Below are positions 12,101-22,300 of a stretch of 52,500 nt of DNA, piece by piece. The stretch spans positions 397,501-450,000 of the forward strand of contig NC_090139.1 of NCBI RefSeq assembly GCF_017916325.1, read 5' to 3'. Origin of the DNA: Leishmania martiniquensis (taxonomy: Eukaryota; Euglenozoa; Kinetoplastea; Trypanosomatida; Trypanosomatidae). The notes under the pieces are model-generated. The model saw only the letters and a program-made list of their open reading frames with translations. It searched no databases and was not told the origin of the DNA. Within the stretch, counting starts at the first letter, position 1, and the number at the start of each line of letters is the position of its first letter. Position numbers and translations under genes: made by a program.

Positions 12101-15100
12101 AGCAACGTGTTTTGCTGGTCTCTTTTTCTTCATGTCACTTGCCTATGGTGCGCCTCCGTCACTCGAGTCCCTCCCTCTCTCTCTCCCGTCCGCGCAGCAC
12201 ATGAATGGATACGCTTTTTTTCTTCGCTTCGCTTCTTTGAAAAGGCCGCCACGCCCTTTCGCTTGCGGGGGAGGGGAAAGGGGGGAGGGAGGGAGGGAGA
12301 CGCACTCAAGAAAAACAGGAAAAGGAGAGACACTCATGGAAGAGAGGAACAAAGAAAAAAATCTCTGCATGATGTATTTGTACCTGTCTTTGTGCATGTG
12401 TCACTGTACGGCGCGTGCATGCGCTGAGTGCTTGAGGGGAGGTGGGGGGGGCAGCGGGGCGAGGCACACAGGGACGGAGAGAAAGAGAAGGAAAGATTTA
12501 ATAGGAAGAGATGCCAAAGGAAACACCGCAACGCCGACAAATGCGTAAGAGAGCACACAAAAAAAAAACACAAAAAACGTGAAGACGATGAAGAGACGGC
12601 AACAGAGACACCACACAGATATAGCGCAGCCGCAACGACCCATACACATCTGCCAAAGGAAGAGCTGTATCAGCGAGGCGGGGCATGCATCGTGTTGTGT
12701 TTCGCTCACGTCCATAACGTTTATGCGGCATCTCCCTCTTTCTGGGTGTCTGTACTACCTTTCCTTCGTTTTCTCGTTTGGGTGCGTAAGTGCCGTTTCG
12801 CGGCGGTGCATTCCAAGAGTGCGAAAGAGCGGGTGGGCGGCTCTAAGAGTAGGGGAGGGTGCTAACACACCGAAAACGTGGAGGAAGAAATAGAGAGAGA
12901 GTCGTCACCGAGGCCTTTGAGGGATGAAAGTTGTGAGGGGATATGGCAAAGGAGAAGAGTATGCGCTCGGTAGTAGAGGAAAGGACAAAAGTAAGACGCA
13001 CGCGCTGCATACCTCCCAGCACACACACACCAATCACACGGCACGGCAGTGGTGATGATGCCATAGGGGCCTTCGGGCTCCCTCTTTGATGAACTTCCTC
13101 TGTCGTCTGGCGCGCGCGTCGACATCCCTGTTGCGTCTCGTTCAGGCCTCTGTGGCAGCGAACGCCTCAGATTCTCACACGTACAACTGTGTGTGCGTCA
13201 GCTGTCTCCGACCCTGCCCATATTCTCGTCGCAGAGCGCGTCATTCGCAGCACCAGCATGCCGACACCCACCTGCGTTACTCCCATCGCTTCACACCAAC
13301 ATGGATGACCGTACAACTCATCATTTCATCTCCCGCGTTCGCACTCGTGTTTGCGCAAGCGAGAGGGGGAGGAGGAGAGCACCACGGACACAACGATAAA
13401 ATGATGCCCGGCTGCGCATACAAAGTAGAGGGCAGAGGAAAGGAGAGAGGGAGATGCTTAGAGGCAAGGGAAGCTGACGAAGGGCAACACGGGTGCACGA
13501 GGAGAAGGGCCCTGCCATGCGGAGGAAACGAAAAAGATAATGAAAAAGAGAGGGAGGAGGAGGAGGAGGGGGGCACAATGACAGGCCAACAGAGGAGAGG
13601 GAAGAGGGAAGAGGGAGGGGGGAGGGAGAAAGGACACCGCCAAACGAGCACACACATAAATACGCAAAGGAGAACACCAGAAAAGAAAAGAGACTGTTAT
13701 ACAGAGGCAAAAGAAAAAGGGGAAATCACGAAAGGGGAGGGGAGTACACCGAGCGAAAAAAAAACGGAGACAAAAATAAGCCTTCGCTGAGCACCAAGAC
13801 GCGTAAAGGAAAAAAGCACGTGGGAGAGGGGACGTCACGTGCCGAGCGTGCAGTTTGCTGACATTTCCCTTGTCTAACATGAAAATGGAAAGCCAGTCAA
13901 AAGGGAAACGCGTGCACACATACACACGTACACACGCATACATACACACTCGAACAGCTGACACAGACACGCACGCACACATGTGCATACAGGTGAGGAG
14001 TAGACGAAAAAAAAAAGAACAATCCCCCCATTCGCCTTCTGTCTGCGCGAGCGCTTCGGCATGCATAGCTTTGGACTTGTATCTGAAGCCGGCTCATCTG
14101 TGTGGGTGTGCGTGTGTGCTTGTCTCCACTTTCACCAGTGTCAAGCATGGGTGAGGGGGAAGGAAAGGGGGAAGGAAAGGCATGTGTGAACTTACGCGTC
14201 CGCGAAACCGAGCGAGAGAAAAGGGGCGGCGGAAAGTCGGTATAGGGCTACAGAGAGAAAGAGAGGCCGAGGCTATTGTGTATGCGCGGCTGTGTGCGTG
14301 TTTAGCATCAGTGAAGGCAACGAACGCACCAGAAGGAAAGCCAGGGCAGAGGAAAATGGAGGGACAGCGAGACGGGGAAAGCGCGGAGTAGGGGGAAAGG
14401 GAACGGTACTCAAAGAACAGTACGCCACATACAGCCACATCTACACAGTCGTGCGCACAGGTCAGGATACTGTGGCACGCGTACTCGTACGGGTAGAGAT
14501 AGAGGCAGGCGAGGAGAGAGGGGGGGGCAGAGCAAAAAGGGCGAATAGATGGCAAACAAAGAGAAGGTGAGAACAACGAGCAAGCAGAAAGACAACAGGT
14601 GCAGAAAAAGAAAAAGACACCATCAACACAACTGTCAGGGTGACGTGAACGGCATAGTGGGCGGGGAGGGAGAGAGGGTGCGGAAAAATGAGTTGGAAAA
14701 TCGGATGAAGTCAGTGGAGAGTGCGGAAAGAAAGAGGCAGCGGCAAGAAGAGAGGGGGCGGGTGGGAGAGCACTGACGACGACGCGGCATGGGCAACGTC
14801 CAGTGACACCTGCCCTTTCTAGATATTTCTCTTCGTGCACGCTTTCTCTACATAGATCGCTTACAGCATTCATTCCATAGTCTCGAGTGGCTTGCAGAGC
14901 CCCTCACGCTCCAGCGCCATCTGTACTTCATGCAAGCCAACACGCACTCTCCCTCTCCCTCGGTGCTCGCCGTGAGCACAGAGAGAGCCCGACAGTCTTG
15001 AGTGCACTACTATCGTCCCTCTCACGTTTCTCTGGAAGACACCCTCATCGACGCGAATAGCCATTTCGCCATGTATTTATGCCCGCACGCATCCCCGGAA

Positions 15101-15719
15101 GTTTGGGGGCGCGGGGGTGAGCCTGCGCGCCTTGCATCCACCTTCTACGGGAGAGAGGGAAGGACGTCCCATCCGATCTTCTACAGCCGCATTTAGGCAC
15201 GCAAAGCTAGATACGCCAGAGAAGGCGCACACGCCTGCGGTGTGCGTGAGTCTTCCTACCCACGAGTGAGGCCAATGGCATGAATTGCGCACTGTAAGGA
15301 GGAGAGCGCCAGCGCACATGGGAGGGAGGCAGAACGGACAGAGAGCCAGGCACTTGCACACATGTGCAGGGCTCGACAAAAAAGAAGAGATACGAGCAGC
15401 CTAGTAATCATGCACTCCAATAAAAAAATTGAGGGAGGAGCACGATTTTATTGTGTGCTTCCATGTATGGACGTGATGCGCATCCGCTCGCTACTCCGCC
15501 CACACGAAGGCGCCCATTGGACCTACGGGGGCACAAACGTACCCGTACACGCGCGCTCCATAGCTCACTCAACTCAGCAAAGGCACAACCGCAAGCAGAG
15601 AAAAGGCACCGATCCCAACGCTCGCAACGTCCCCCTGCGTACATGAACCCTTCGCCACTCTCTCCGTGCACGCGTCTTGCGTCTACGATGATAATGTCGC
15701 TGCGTGCCTGCAGCAGCGC

Positions 15720-16655
15720 TCAGCTCCACCCCATCGGTGGATACATGCCGGTAGTGGTCATCGCCGCTGCGTTCATGGCCATCGGGTCCATCGTCCCCGC
15801 TGGGCGGTGGGCACCCTCGTCGTCGACGACAAGTGACGTCGTCGGGTTCGTCGTCTTGATCTCGTCCATGCGCGAAAACTGAATGTCGAGAGTGAAAGTG
15901 ATGGTCTCGCCCAAGGTCACGGGCTGACCTTGCAGGATATTCTTCACGTGCTCGGCAGACTCACGAGTGTCAAACTGGACGAGTGCCTGAACACGGTTAT
16001 GGTTCCATTGGCTACTCTCGTTCTTCGGCAGCACTACGATACGCTCCACGGTGCCGTAGCTAGCAAAGATCTGGTACACAATCTCTGGGGTAATGTGCGC
16101 CGCGGCAGACACGTCGTACTGTGTGTTGAACATTGACACCAGCAGGGTGCGGGTCGCGTGCTGCGTCGCAGTGAGGTTCTGGTGGGTGCTAAAACGAATA
16201 TACACGCGGCGGCCGTCGATCTCCGCGTAGCCAGGCTCTTTAAAGAAGTCCACCAGCTGCTCGGCGCTCTTGGGGCTCTTCATCTCAACGAGCGCCTGAT
16301 TCATCTGGCGCAGCATCACGATATGCTTGATGTCACCAAAGTTCTGCGCCAGGTTCTGAATGCTAAGCTGCGTCACCTCAGGCGTGACGTTGCGCATGTG
16401 AATGACGGAGCTTGTGTTCCCAATCTCGTTGTTCCGTGGCCGCGGCTGCGTCTGCGCCACGGTCTGCCCCTGCATCTGGCCCTGACCTTGCTGCTGCTGA
16501 ACGGAACCCGGCGGCATGCCATTCTGGTAAGGAGGCGCGTAATTGGGCATCACTGAGACTCCAGTGGACATAGGAGGAGACAGCACGCCAGGCTGGTAGG
16601 ACATCATGTTGGGCTGGCCGTACATTTGACCGGGCATGAACTGCTGGCCGTACAT
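15720..16655 (-). CDS. PTB1: polypyrimidine-tract-binding/DRBD3-type RNA-binding protein
   Basis: The protein has 311 aa. The first ~75 residues are low-complexity and rich in Gln, Met, Pro, Gly and Tyr. Two RRM domains follow, at about 80-160 (SSVIHMRNVTP opening; ALVEM and VYIRF as RNP-like strands) and about 165-260 (TLLVSMFN opening; ALVQF as the RNP1-like strand). The tail is Met/Ala/Pro-rich and ends in GWS. The kinetoplastid orthologue (DRBD3/PTB1) is known to bind and stabilise mRNAs and to affect trans-splicing; the same role is inferred here. Loss of the classical aromatic RNP residues fits the PTB subtype. I chose the ATG at 16655; the frame opens slightly further upstream, but only with GTG. 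A strong pyrimidine tract and AG in the transcript sense lie just upstream (16691-16735). The gene sits between the two inverted 501-bp repeats. Confidence 0.9.
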   Translation of the reverse strand: MYGQQFMPGQMYGQPNMMSYQPGVLSPPMSTGVSVMPNYAPPYQNGMPPGSVQQQQGQGQMQGQTVAQTQPRPRNNEIGNTSSVIHMRNVTPEVTQLSIQNLAQNFGDIKHIVMLRQMNQALVEMKSPKSAEQLVDFFKEPGYAEIDGRRVYIRFSTHQNLTATQHATRTLLVSMFNTQYDVSAAAHITPEIVYQIFASYGTVERIVVLPKNESSQWNHNRVQALVQFDTRESAEHVKNILQGQPVTLGETITFTLDIQFSRMDEIKTTNPTTSLVVDDEGAHRPAGTMDPMAMNAAAMTTTGMYPPMGWS

Positions 16656-16690
16656 GAGATGCACGTGCCAGAGGGAAGATAGCGACGAGG

Positions 16691-16735
16691 CTACGGCGGG
16701 GAGGGGAGGGGGGAGACAAAACAGAAGGCCGAAAG
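16691..16735 (-). promoter_or_regulatory. predicted trans-splice acceptor of PTB1-type gene
   Basis: In transcript sense a long C/T tract (about 16698-16735) ends in an AG at 16691-16692, 36 bases before the ATG. This is the standard kinetoplastid spliced-leader addition signal. Confidence 0.6.
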
Positions 16736-18410
16736 GAAGTGAGTCAGGTACCAGTGCAGATCAAAGACACGAGAGGGAGGGGGTGGGGGTGGGGGGAAGA
16801 AAAGGCGAGGAGCGCAGGGGGAGGGGTGGGGGGGGGGTACAAATCTACCTCACTCTGTTTGTCATCAACAAGACAAAAAAGGACAGGCCAGAGGGAGGTG
16901 CCCTGTGAAGAAGGTAGGGGCAAGAGGGATGACGATCACACAGGCAAGCAACTTGTTGGCTGACAGCGGGGAGGAGGTGGTACGCTGTTGTACGAGAAAT
17001 GCTGATAGAGGGGAGAGAAGTCAAGAAAAAGAAACGTGTCGGCTGAGAGCTCAGCTTATCAGCGGGGTAGAAGGGGAGGCGAGGGAGGGAGGGGAGAAGG
17101 GGCGCTAGTGTGAGTGTAAGTGTGCGAGAGAGGAGAGGCCGAAGGAATAAGTGAGATGAGGGGGAGGAAGGTAGAACGCACAACCACACACACACACGCG
17201 AAAAAAAAACGTCAGCAACGCACCAGAAAAAGAGAGTGAGAGAGAGAGGAAGGACAGAGCGGTGGCACTGGCAGAGGCGAGAGAAAACACACGAGGGGGG
17301 GGGGTATCAGCGGCGCCAGTCACGAGAGGGTCAACCACAACAGATGAGAACAGAAAAAAGAAAAGGGACGGAAACGGCAGAATCTCACAGCAAAACACAA
17401 CGAAGGAGGGATGGGGGTGGGGGGCGCGCACACGAACACACTCTGACCGAAAAACGCAGGCGTCCAAACTGAAGGTTCACAGAAACCCGTAAAAAGAATC
17501 CGAGGTAGTCGTAAAAGAGAGCAAGAAAAGAGACACGCACGCACGCACAAACGACTTCGTACACACTTGTGCGTGTCACGATCACTCACGCAAGAAAAAA
17601 AACTGAGAGCAAAAGGGGTTAGTATACGTTTTTTTTTCAGCTGTCTCTCTCCTTTTTCTCTACGGCGGCGAGGAGTGTTTCGTCCTTTGCTTTTTTTCTT
17701 CAAACAGCACGTCCTTTGCGTGGGTGGCGGAGGCGTTGAAGGGGAGGCAGCGGTTCTGCTTCGTGTCGCAGTACCCGAGGGCGGCGAGCAACAGGTGTGG
17801 TATAGTGGTAGGGAGCGCACACACACACACACGAAAACACAAAAAGCGGCGAGCTTAGTAGGTACAGAGATGAAAGAGGGAGTGTGAAATGGATAAACAG
17901 TGGTCGTAGGATAGAACTAAACCCCTCAGTAGGTGTGTGCGCGCGTATGTACGTGTGTGCGTGTGTGTGTAAGGGTGTTTCGTCGTGAGCGAGAAGGGGG
18001 AAAGGGTGCGGCAAGAGGAGAAGCACGCAGATGAGAGATGAGACGGCATTGCAAAGTGCGTCACGGCAGCAACGGAGAGAGAGAAAGGACGAGGAGGAAA
18101 GTGGGTGGAGACGTACGGGCGCTTCGTAGCGGAGGTTGGGAGCAATAGTGGATACGAAGCACACACACACACACAAACACACGCATCCCAGTAGAGACAT
18201 ATATAGCTGGAGAGCTTTACTGACTGGCATCCCACATTAGCATGGAGGCGGCGGCGACTGTAGCCACAACGTGCTTCCCAGAGTATGGCCAGGCTGAGGC
18301 GGCAAAAGAAAATCAAATTGGAGACGAAAAGAATCTTTGCTGTCACGTCAGATGCACTGCCCCGACCAGTCACACACAAGCAGCGCAATCCAATTCTATT
18401 TCTCCCATCG
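16736..18410. other. intergenic region between the giant gene and PTB1
   Basis: No gene is supported. Most of it is purine-rich on the plus strand with CA runs (about 18161-18183). It is expected to contain the 5' flank of the PTB1-type gene and part of the 3' UTR of the 2371-aa gene. Confidence 0.5.
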
Positions 18411-18911
18411 TGTCGCTTATAGACCCTCGTGGCCGGGCCACACACGCCTCACCGCGCAATCTGCGGGGTTCAGCACCGCCTCTCTCTCTCTGCCAGTGGC
18501 GAATCACTCCTGGGAGTAACGCACGGCCAACTAACCTACGGCGTAGCGAGGTGAGAGTGATGCATTGCTGCGAATGCTGGCTGTCAGGTTCTAGACGGCG
18601 TTGCGTCAGAGCGGCCTGAAACGGCAAGCACGCTTGTGCCGTCCATATCATGGGCGAGGTGTCCAGCCGTGCCAAGCGTTTTTCTCCTGAGCCTCACCCT
18701 ACGCACCGGCGTGAGGTCGCCTTCGAAGCGTGCCCGTGTGCGGCATACGAGTCAGCGCCCGTGCTCAGATGGATGCGGCGTCGCATCACTCCAACGCGCG
18801 TCTAGCGCTGCCTCGCCTCTTCTCCCCCCCTCCCCACCTGGTGTTGGGCCTGCAACAGGCCGGAGAGGGCTGGCCCTCGTCTCGCACTTCGCGACAAAGC
18901 GGGCACGTTGG
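18411..18911 (-). repeat. 501-bp dispersed repeat, copy B (inverted)
   Basis: This is the reverse complement of 7075-7575, with one substitution seen over 501 bp. Together the two copies form an inverted pair around 10.8 kb that includes the PTB1-type gene. It lies in the 3' flank of the leftward-transcribed giant gene, 486 bases past its stop codon, so it may be part of that gene's 3' UTR. Confidence 0.93.
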
Positions 18912-19397
18912 AGAGGGGAAAACAACGTTCTCTCTCGGTCTATCTGCCACGGATACCCGTCCATTTCTGGCCTGCAAAAGAGAAAAAACTGCTCTCGTTA
19001 ACGCGCACGAACGCTGTCACTCGCCCCACACCCAAATTCACTGCCTTTGCTATGCGCTACTGGCTCGAAGTCACCAGCCATGTCGCCACAGCTCTACGGG
19101 TGCAGTGATCCATCTATCGTCCGAGTAGAGGACCCCAGTCGAGAAATATTGAGGGCAAGCCAGCCATCATTTCGTGTGCTTTGAAGGAGGTACATACAGA
19201 ATGCGTAACGAAGGGGTGCTGCCTTCGAGAAGAATGGCCGGAGCTGAGACGGTTGTGAAGTCACTCGACGCTTCTATGGCATTCTATGGGTGAAACTTGG
19301 TTCTGCTCACCCTTGCGCCCACGTGCACGCACGCGCACACGCACACACAGGCGTAGCCGCGACGCCTCGCATGCGTCTTTTTTCCACATGTCAGTCC
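18912..19397. other. 3' flank of the giant gene
   Basis: No gene is supported. A CA-rich run occurs at about 19324-19350. This is the expected proximal 3' UTR of the leftward gene that ends at 19398. Confidence 0.5.
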
Positions 19398-22300
19398 CTA
19401 TGAAAAGAGATCCCGCTCAAGCTGCCGCATGCGTTTGGCAATGCTATCCGCGCGTCTGCTTTGCTGCCGAACCACGAAGGTATCACGAGCCGGCACTCGC
19501 TTGGGAGCCGGCGAAGAAAGCACGCACGGGGTATCCTTATAAGGTGTGACGGCGGCGGATGGGCGCGCCTTTGCCGGGCTCGAGATGACTCGGTACATGT
19601 GATAGCGATCCCCCTGCATGCCGTGAGACCGTGGCGAGGTGTGGGTAGACTGTGAAGAGCGTCGCTCTACGGTATGGGGTATGGGCTTCGACGAGCACAC
19701 GTGCGAACTACTGTGAGGCGTTGTGGCTCTCCTAGGAAGCGCAGCAGCGCTCGCGCCCCGCATGGCCCCGTAACGGCCGCCGGCCTCCACAAACAATCTG
19801 CCCAGATCACCCAGCTGCGCGGCGACTCGAGGTGCACTCATGCCATGAGGCACGGCTCCTGGCTGCTTGGCTGCTGTAGGCTCCACTGTTTCACAGAGCG
19901 TCAAGGTCGGCGTCTCACCTCCGGAAGCCTCCTCTGCATCAAAACTCAGACTGGGCAGTGGTGACGCCGCCCCTGCAGTCTCGGAACACGCCACGGTCGC
20001 TCCTTCGAGGGGGAGACAGGAAATGCAGGTGAACGTGGCCGAGACGGTCGGTGCTGCGGCCGAGGCACTCGGTGCAGTGGGCACAACACGTACACACGAA
20101 GGTACCTCCTGCTGCGGTGGCTGATTCTCGGACAGCGGCACTGAGGTGGATGGCAACACCGTTCTAAGCGGGTTGCACCACGGCGAGTGTCGGGCCACGT
20201 CCGGTGGCTGCAGTGCATCCCCCATTGTCACCGCTGACGTGCCGGACTGCACCGCCACGCGTGGCAAGGCAGATGGCGCTGCTGCCAATGGGAACTCGGC
20301 CGTCCCGTCCACCAACGTCCGAGATGCCCCAACACTCGACGATATCTTAGCTTCAAGCGCAACGTTCGGCCCGACTTTCTGTTGCAGTTCCGCTAGTTGT
20401 CGCTCGATTGCGGCAGTGCGCTGGCGCATCGCTGACGTCAGAGCCATGCCCTCGGCTGTCAGCGCATCAGCCGTCTTGTATCGCTCGTACCGCTGAATAA
20501 CTTCTTGTGTCTCCCTTATGGCCTTACCGATAGCTTCCGTCGACACACCGACGGCCAGCAGCTCCGCGTTGAGCCGCTCTAAGTCTGACAGAGTCTCTTG
20601 CATTCCTTTGTGCCTTGACACCGGGTCGGAGAGTAGGGGCACGGTGGCAGCAGCTGTAGGTACGGTGAAACCGCCTGTCACTGCCGATGAAACGCCAACG
20701 CTCTCTCTCGGTAGCAGCTGTGTCTGGGTAGCCTCCGTGGAAGTCGAACGCTGTGCCGTGACTTGAGAACTTGCTGAGGCCAAGACGGGTGCTGGTGCCG
20801 CCTTAGCACTGGCACGTGCCGCCGCCATCTGCATCTCCAGGAGCTTGCTGTTGAGAGTGAGAAGCTCGTTGCGTTGCTGGATGGTGCTCTGAACGAGCTG
20901 CGACTGCTCCGAGGGGCTCAGCCCTTGGAGGTGCTGGGAAGTCGCAGTGAAGCGGCGGATGCTCTCTTCGACACGTCGGTAGAGATCTTTGTTTCCAGCG
21001 TGGCTCTCCTCGAGAAGGGCTTCGGCTTTTCGGATGAAGCCCTCTTGCTGCTGGAACAGTCGCGCTATCTCTGCTGCGTCGCTAGCAGGGGTGGCTCCGG
21101 GAGCCGCGAAGGGACGTTCCAGCGCCGCAGGTGCTGCAGTTGGAGCCGATGCAGCCGTCGAGACATGCAAAGGTGTAGTTCCGCCCTGTCGAGCCAGCAG
21201 CCCATCAGTGTAGCGGCGGAAGTCGCTCAATTGGGCCGGGGTGAGCACCCCCGGGTGGGCGTTAGGAGCCACAGTGGGCATCGGCAGAGGGGTCACCGTC
21301 GCAGGAGCGACTGGCGCAGATGGAGCGGCGACTGGTGCAGAAGCGCAGGCAGCGGTATAGGCCTCCTCAGTGACTCTGACGGGCACAGGTGCGCTCGTGG
21401 TTGGAGCCTGCAAGGTCGCAAGATCCACCGCCGGTGGTGCGACGCTGGCGGGTGCACGCGGCACTTGCGGATATGGAAGCCCCACTTCCACAAACCGCAC
21501 CGGCTGCTCCGCCTCTGCTGCACCCAGCGAACGTGTCTCTCGATGCTCGAGCGGTGCCGTTGCAGTCTGTAAGGGGAGAGCTGGGAGCGGTGTAGGAGCC
21601 ACGAAGACACTCGTCGCAGGCAGCGGTGGCACATCCAGCAAGTCGCCCGGGGTTACACCAGAGTAAGGGCGAGTGGCAGACAGCAGTGGCACTGTGTCCT
21701 GCCCATCAGCGCAACGGACGTGGTCGCCGTCTAACGTGTACAGCCGCACTCGCGATCCCTCGTTTCGTTTTGACGCGGAGGGAAACGTCAGCAGGGTGAT
21801 CGGGGCCGCTGAGGGCGACGGCGGGCCTCGGGCGGCCTGCATGGAACGCATCGGTGGTTCCTCCGGAGGCTGCAAACGCGTGGGAAGGGCGAGCGGAGAT
21901 GGCCGCGCCGCTGCTGCTTGAGGCGAGCTCACGGCGACTGGCGGCGACCGTGCATACGCTGCTGCCGTCTCCCTTGCCTTCTCACTCCACTGTACGCGTA
22001 CTGGTGTGGAATCGTTAGCAGCCTGGCCTCGATGCCCAGCCGATCGGCCGTGGTAGTTGGCGCGCATCACTCGGTTGCAGCAGCGACATTTCTTTCTCAC
22101 ATCGTTTTGCGCTCGCGAGTCGGCAGCGGCGAGCCGGCACCTGCATACGTGCGACTCTGAGTCACTCCTGCTGCTGAAACTTTCAGCGGTCATGTGACTG
22201 TTGCCCCTCATGTACCGACGGCGGTGGAATGACTCGAGCGTGGCGACAGGGTCGACGTAGCTGCTCGTTGACGTGGTGTACGTTGTGGCCGAGTCTGAGC

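Larger units (their letters stand above)
7576..15719. other. 8-kb gene-free region downstream of the PTB1-type gene
   Basis: No convincing gene is present. Long blocks are strongly purine-rich on the plus strand (for example about 8000-8300, 8980-9550, 13360-13830 and 14150-14780), so the transcript sense is pyrimidine-rich. Microsatellites and homopolymers are frequent. The many open frames on both strands reflect this bias. The part next to 15719 must hold the 3' UTR of the upstream gene; unusually long 3' UTRs or non-coding transcripts are possible but not visible. Confidence 0.55.

Noticed and set aside
13086..13790. 234-codon plus-strand frame
   Set aside because: Its C-terminal half is a Glu/Arg/Gly/Lys-rich translation of a purine block, on the strand opposite to the transcription unit, with no domain.
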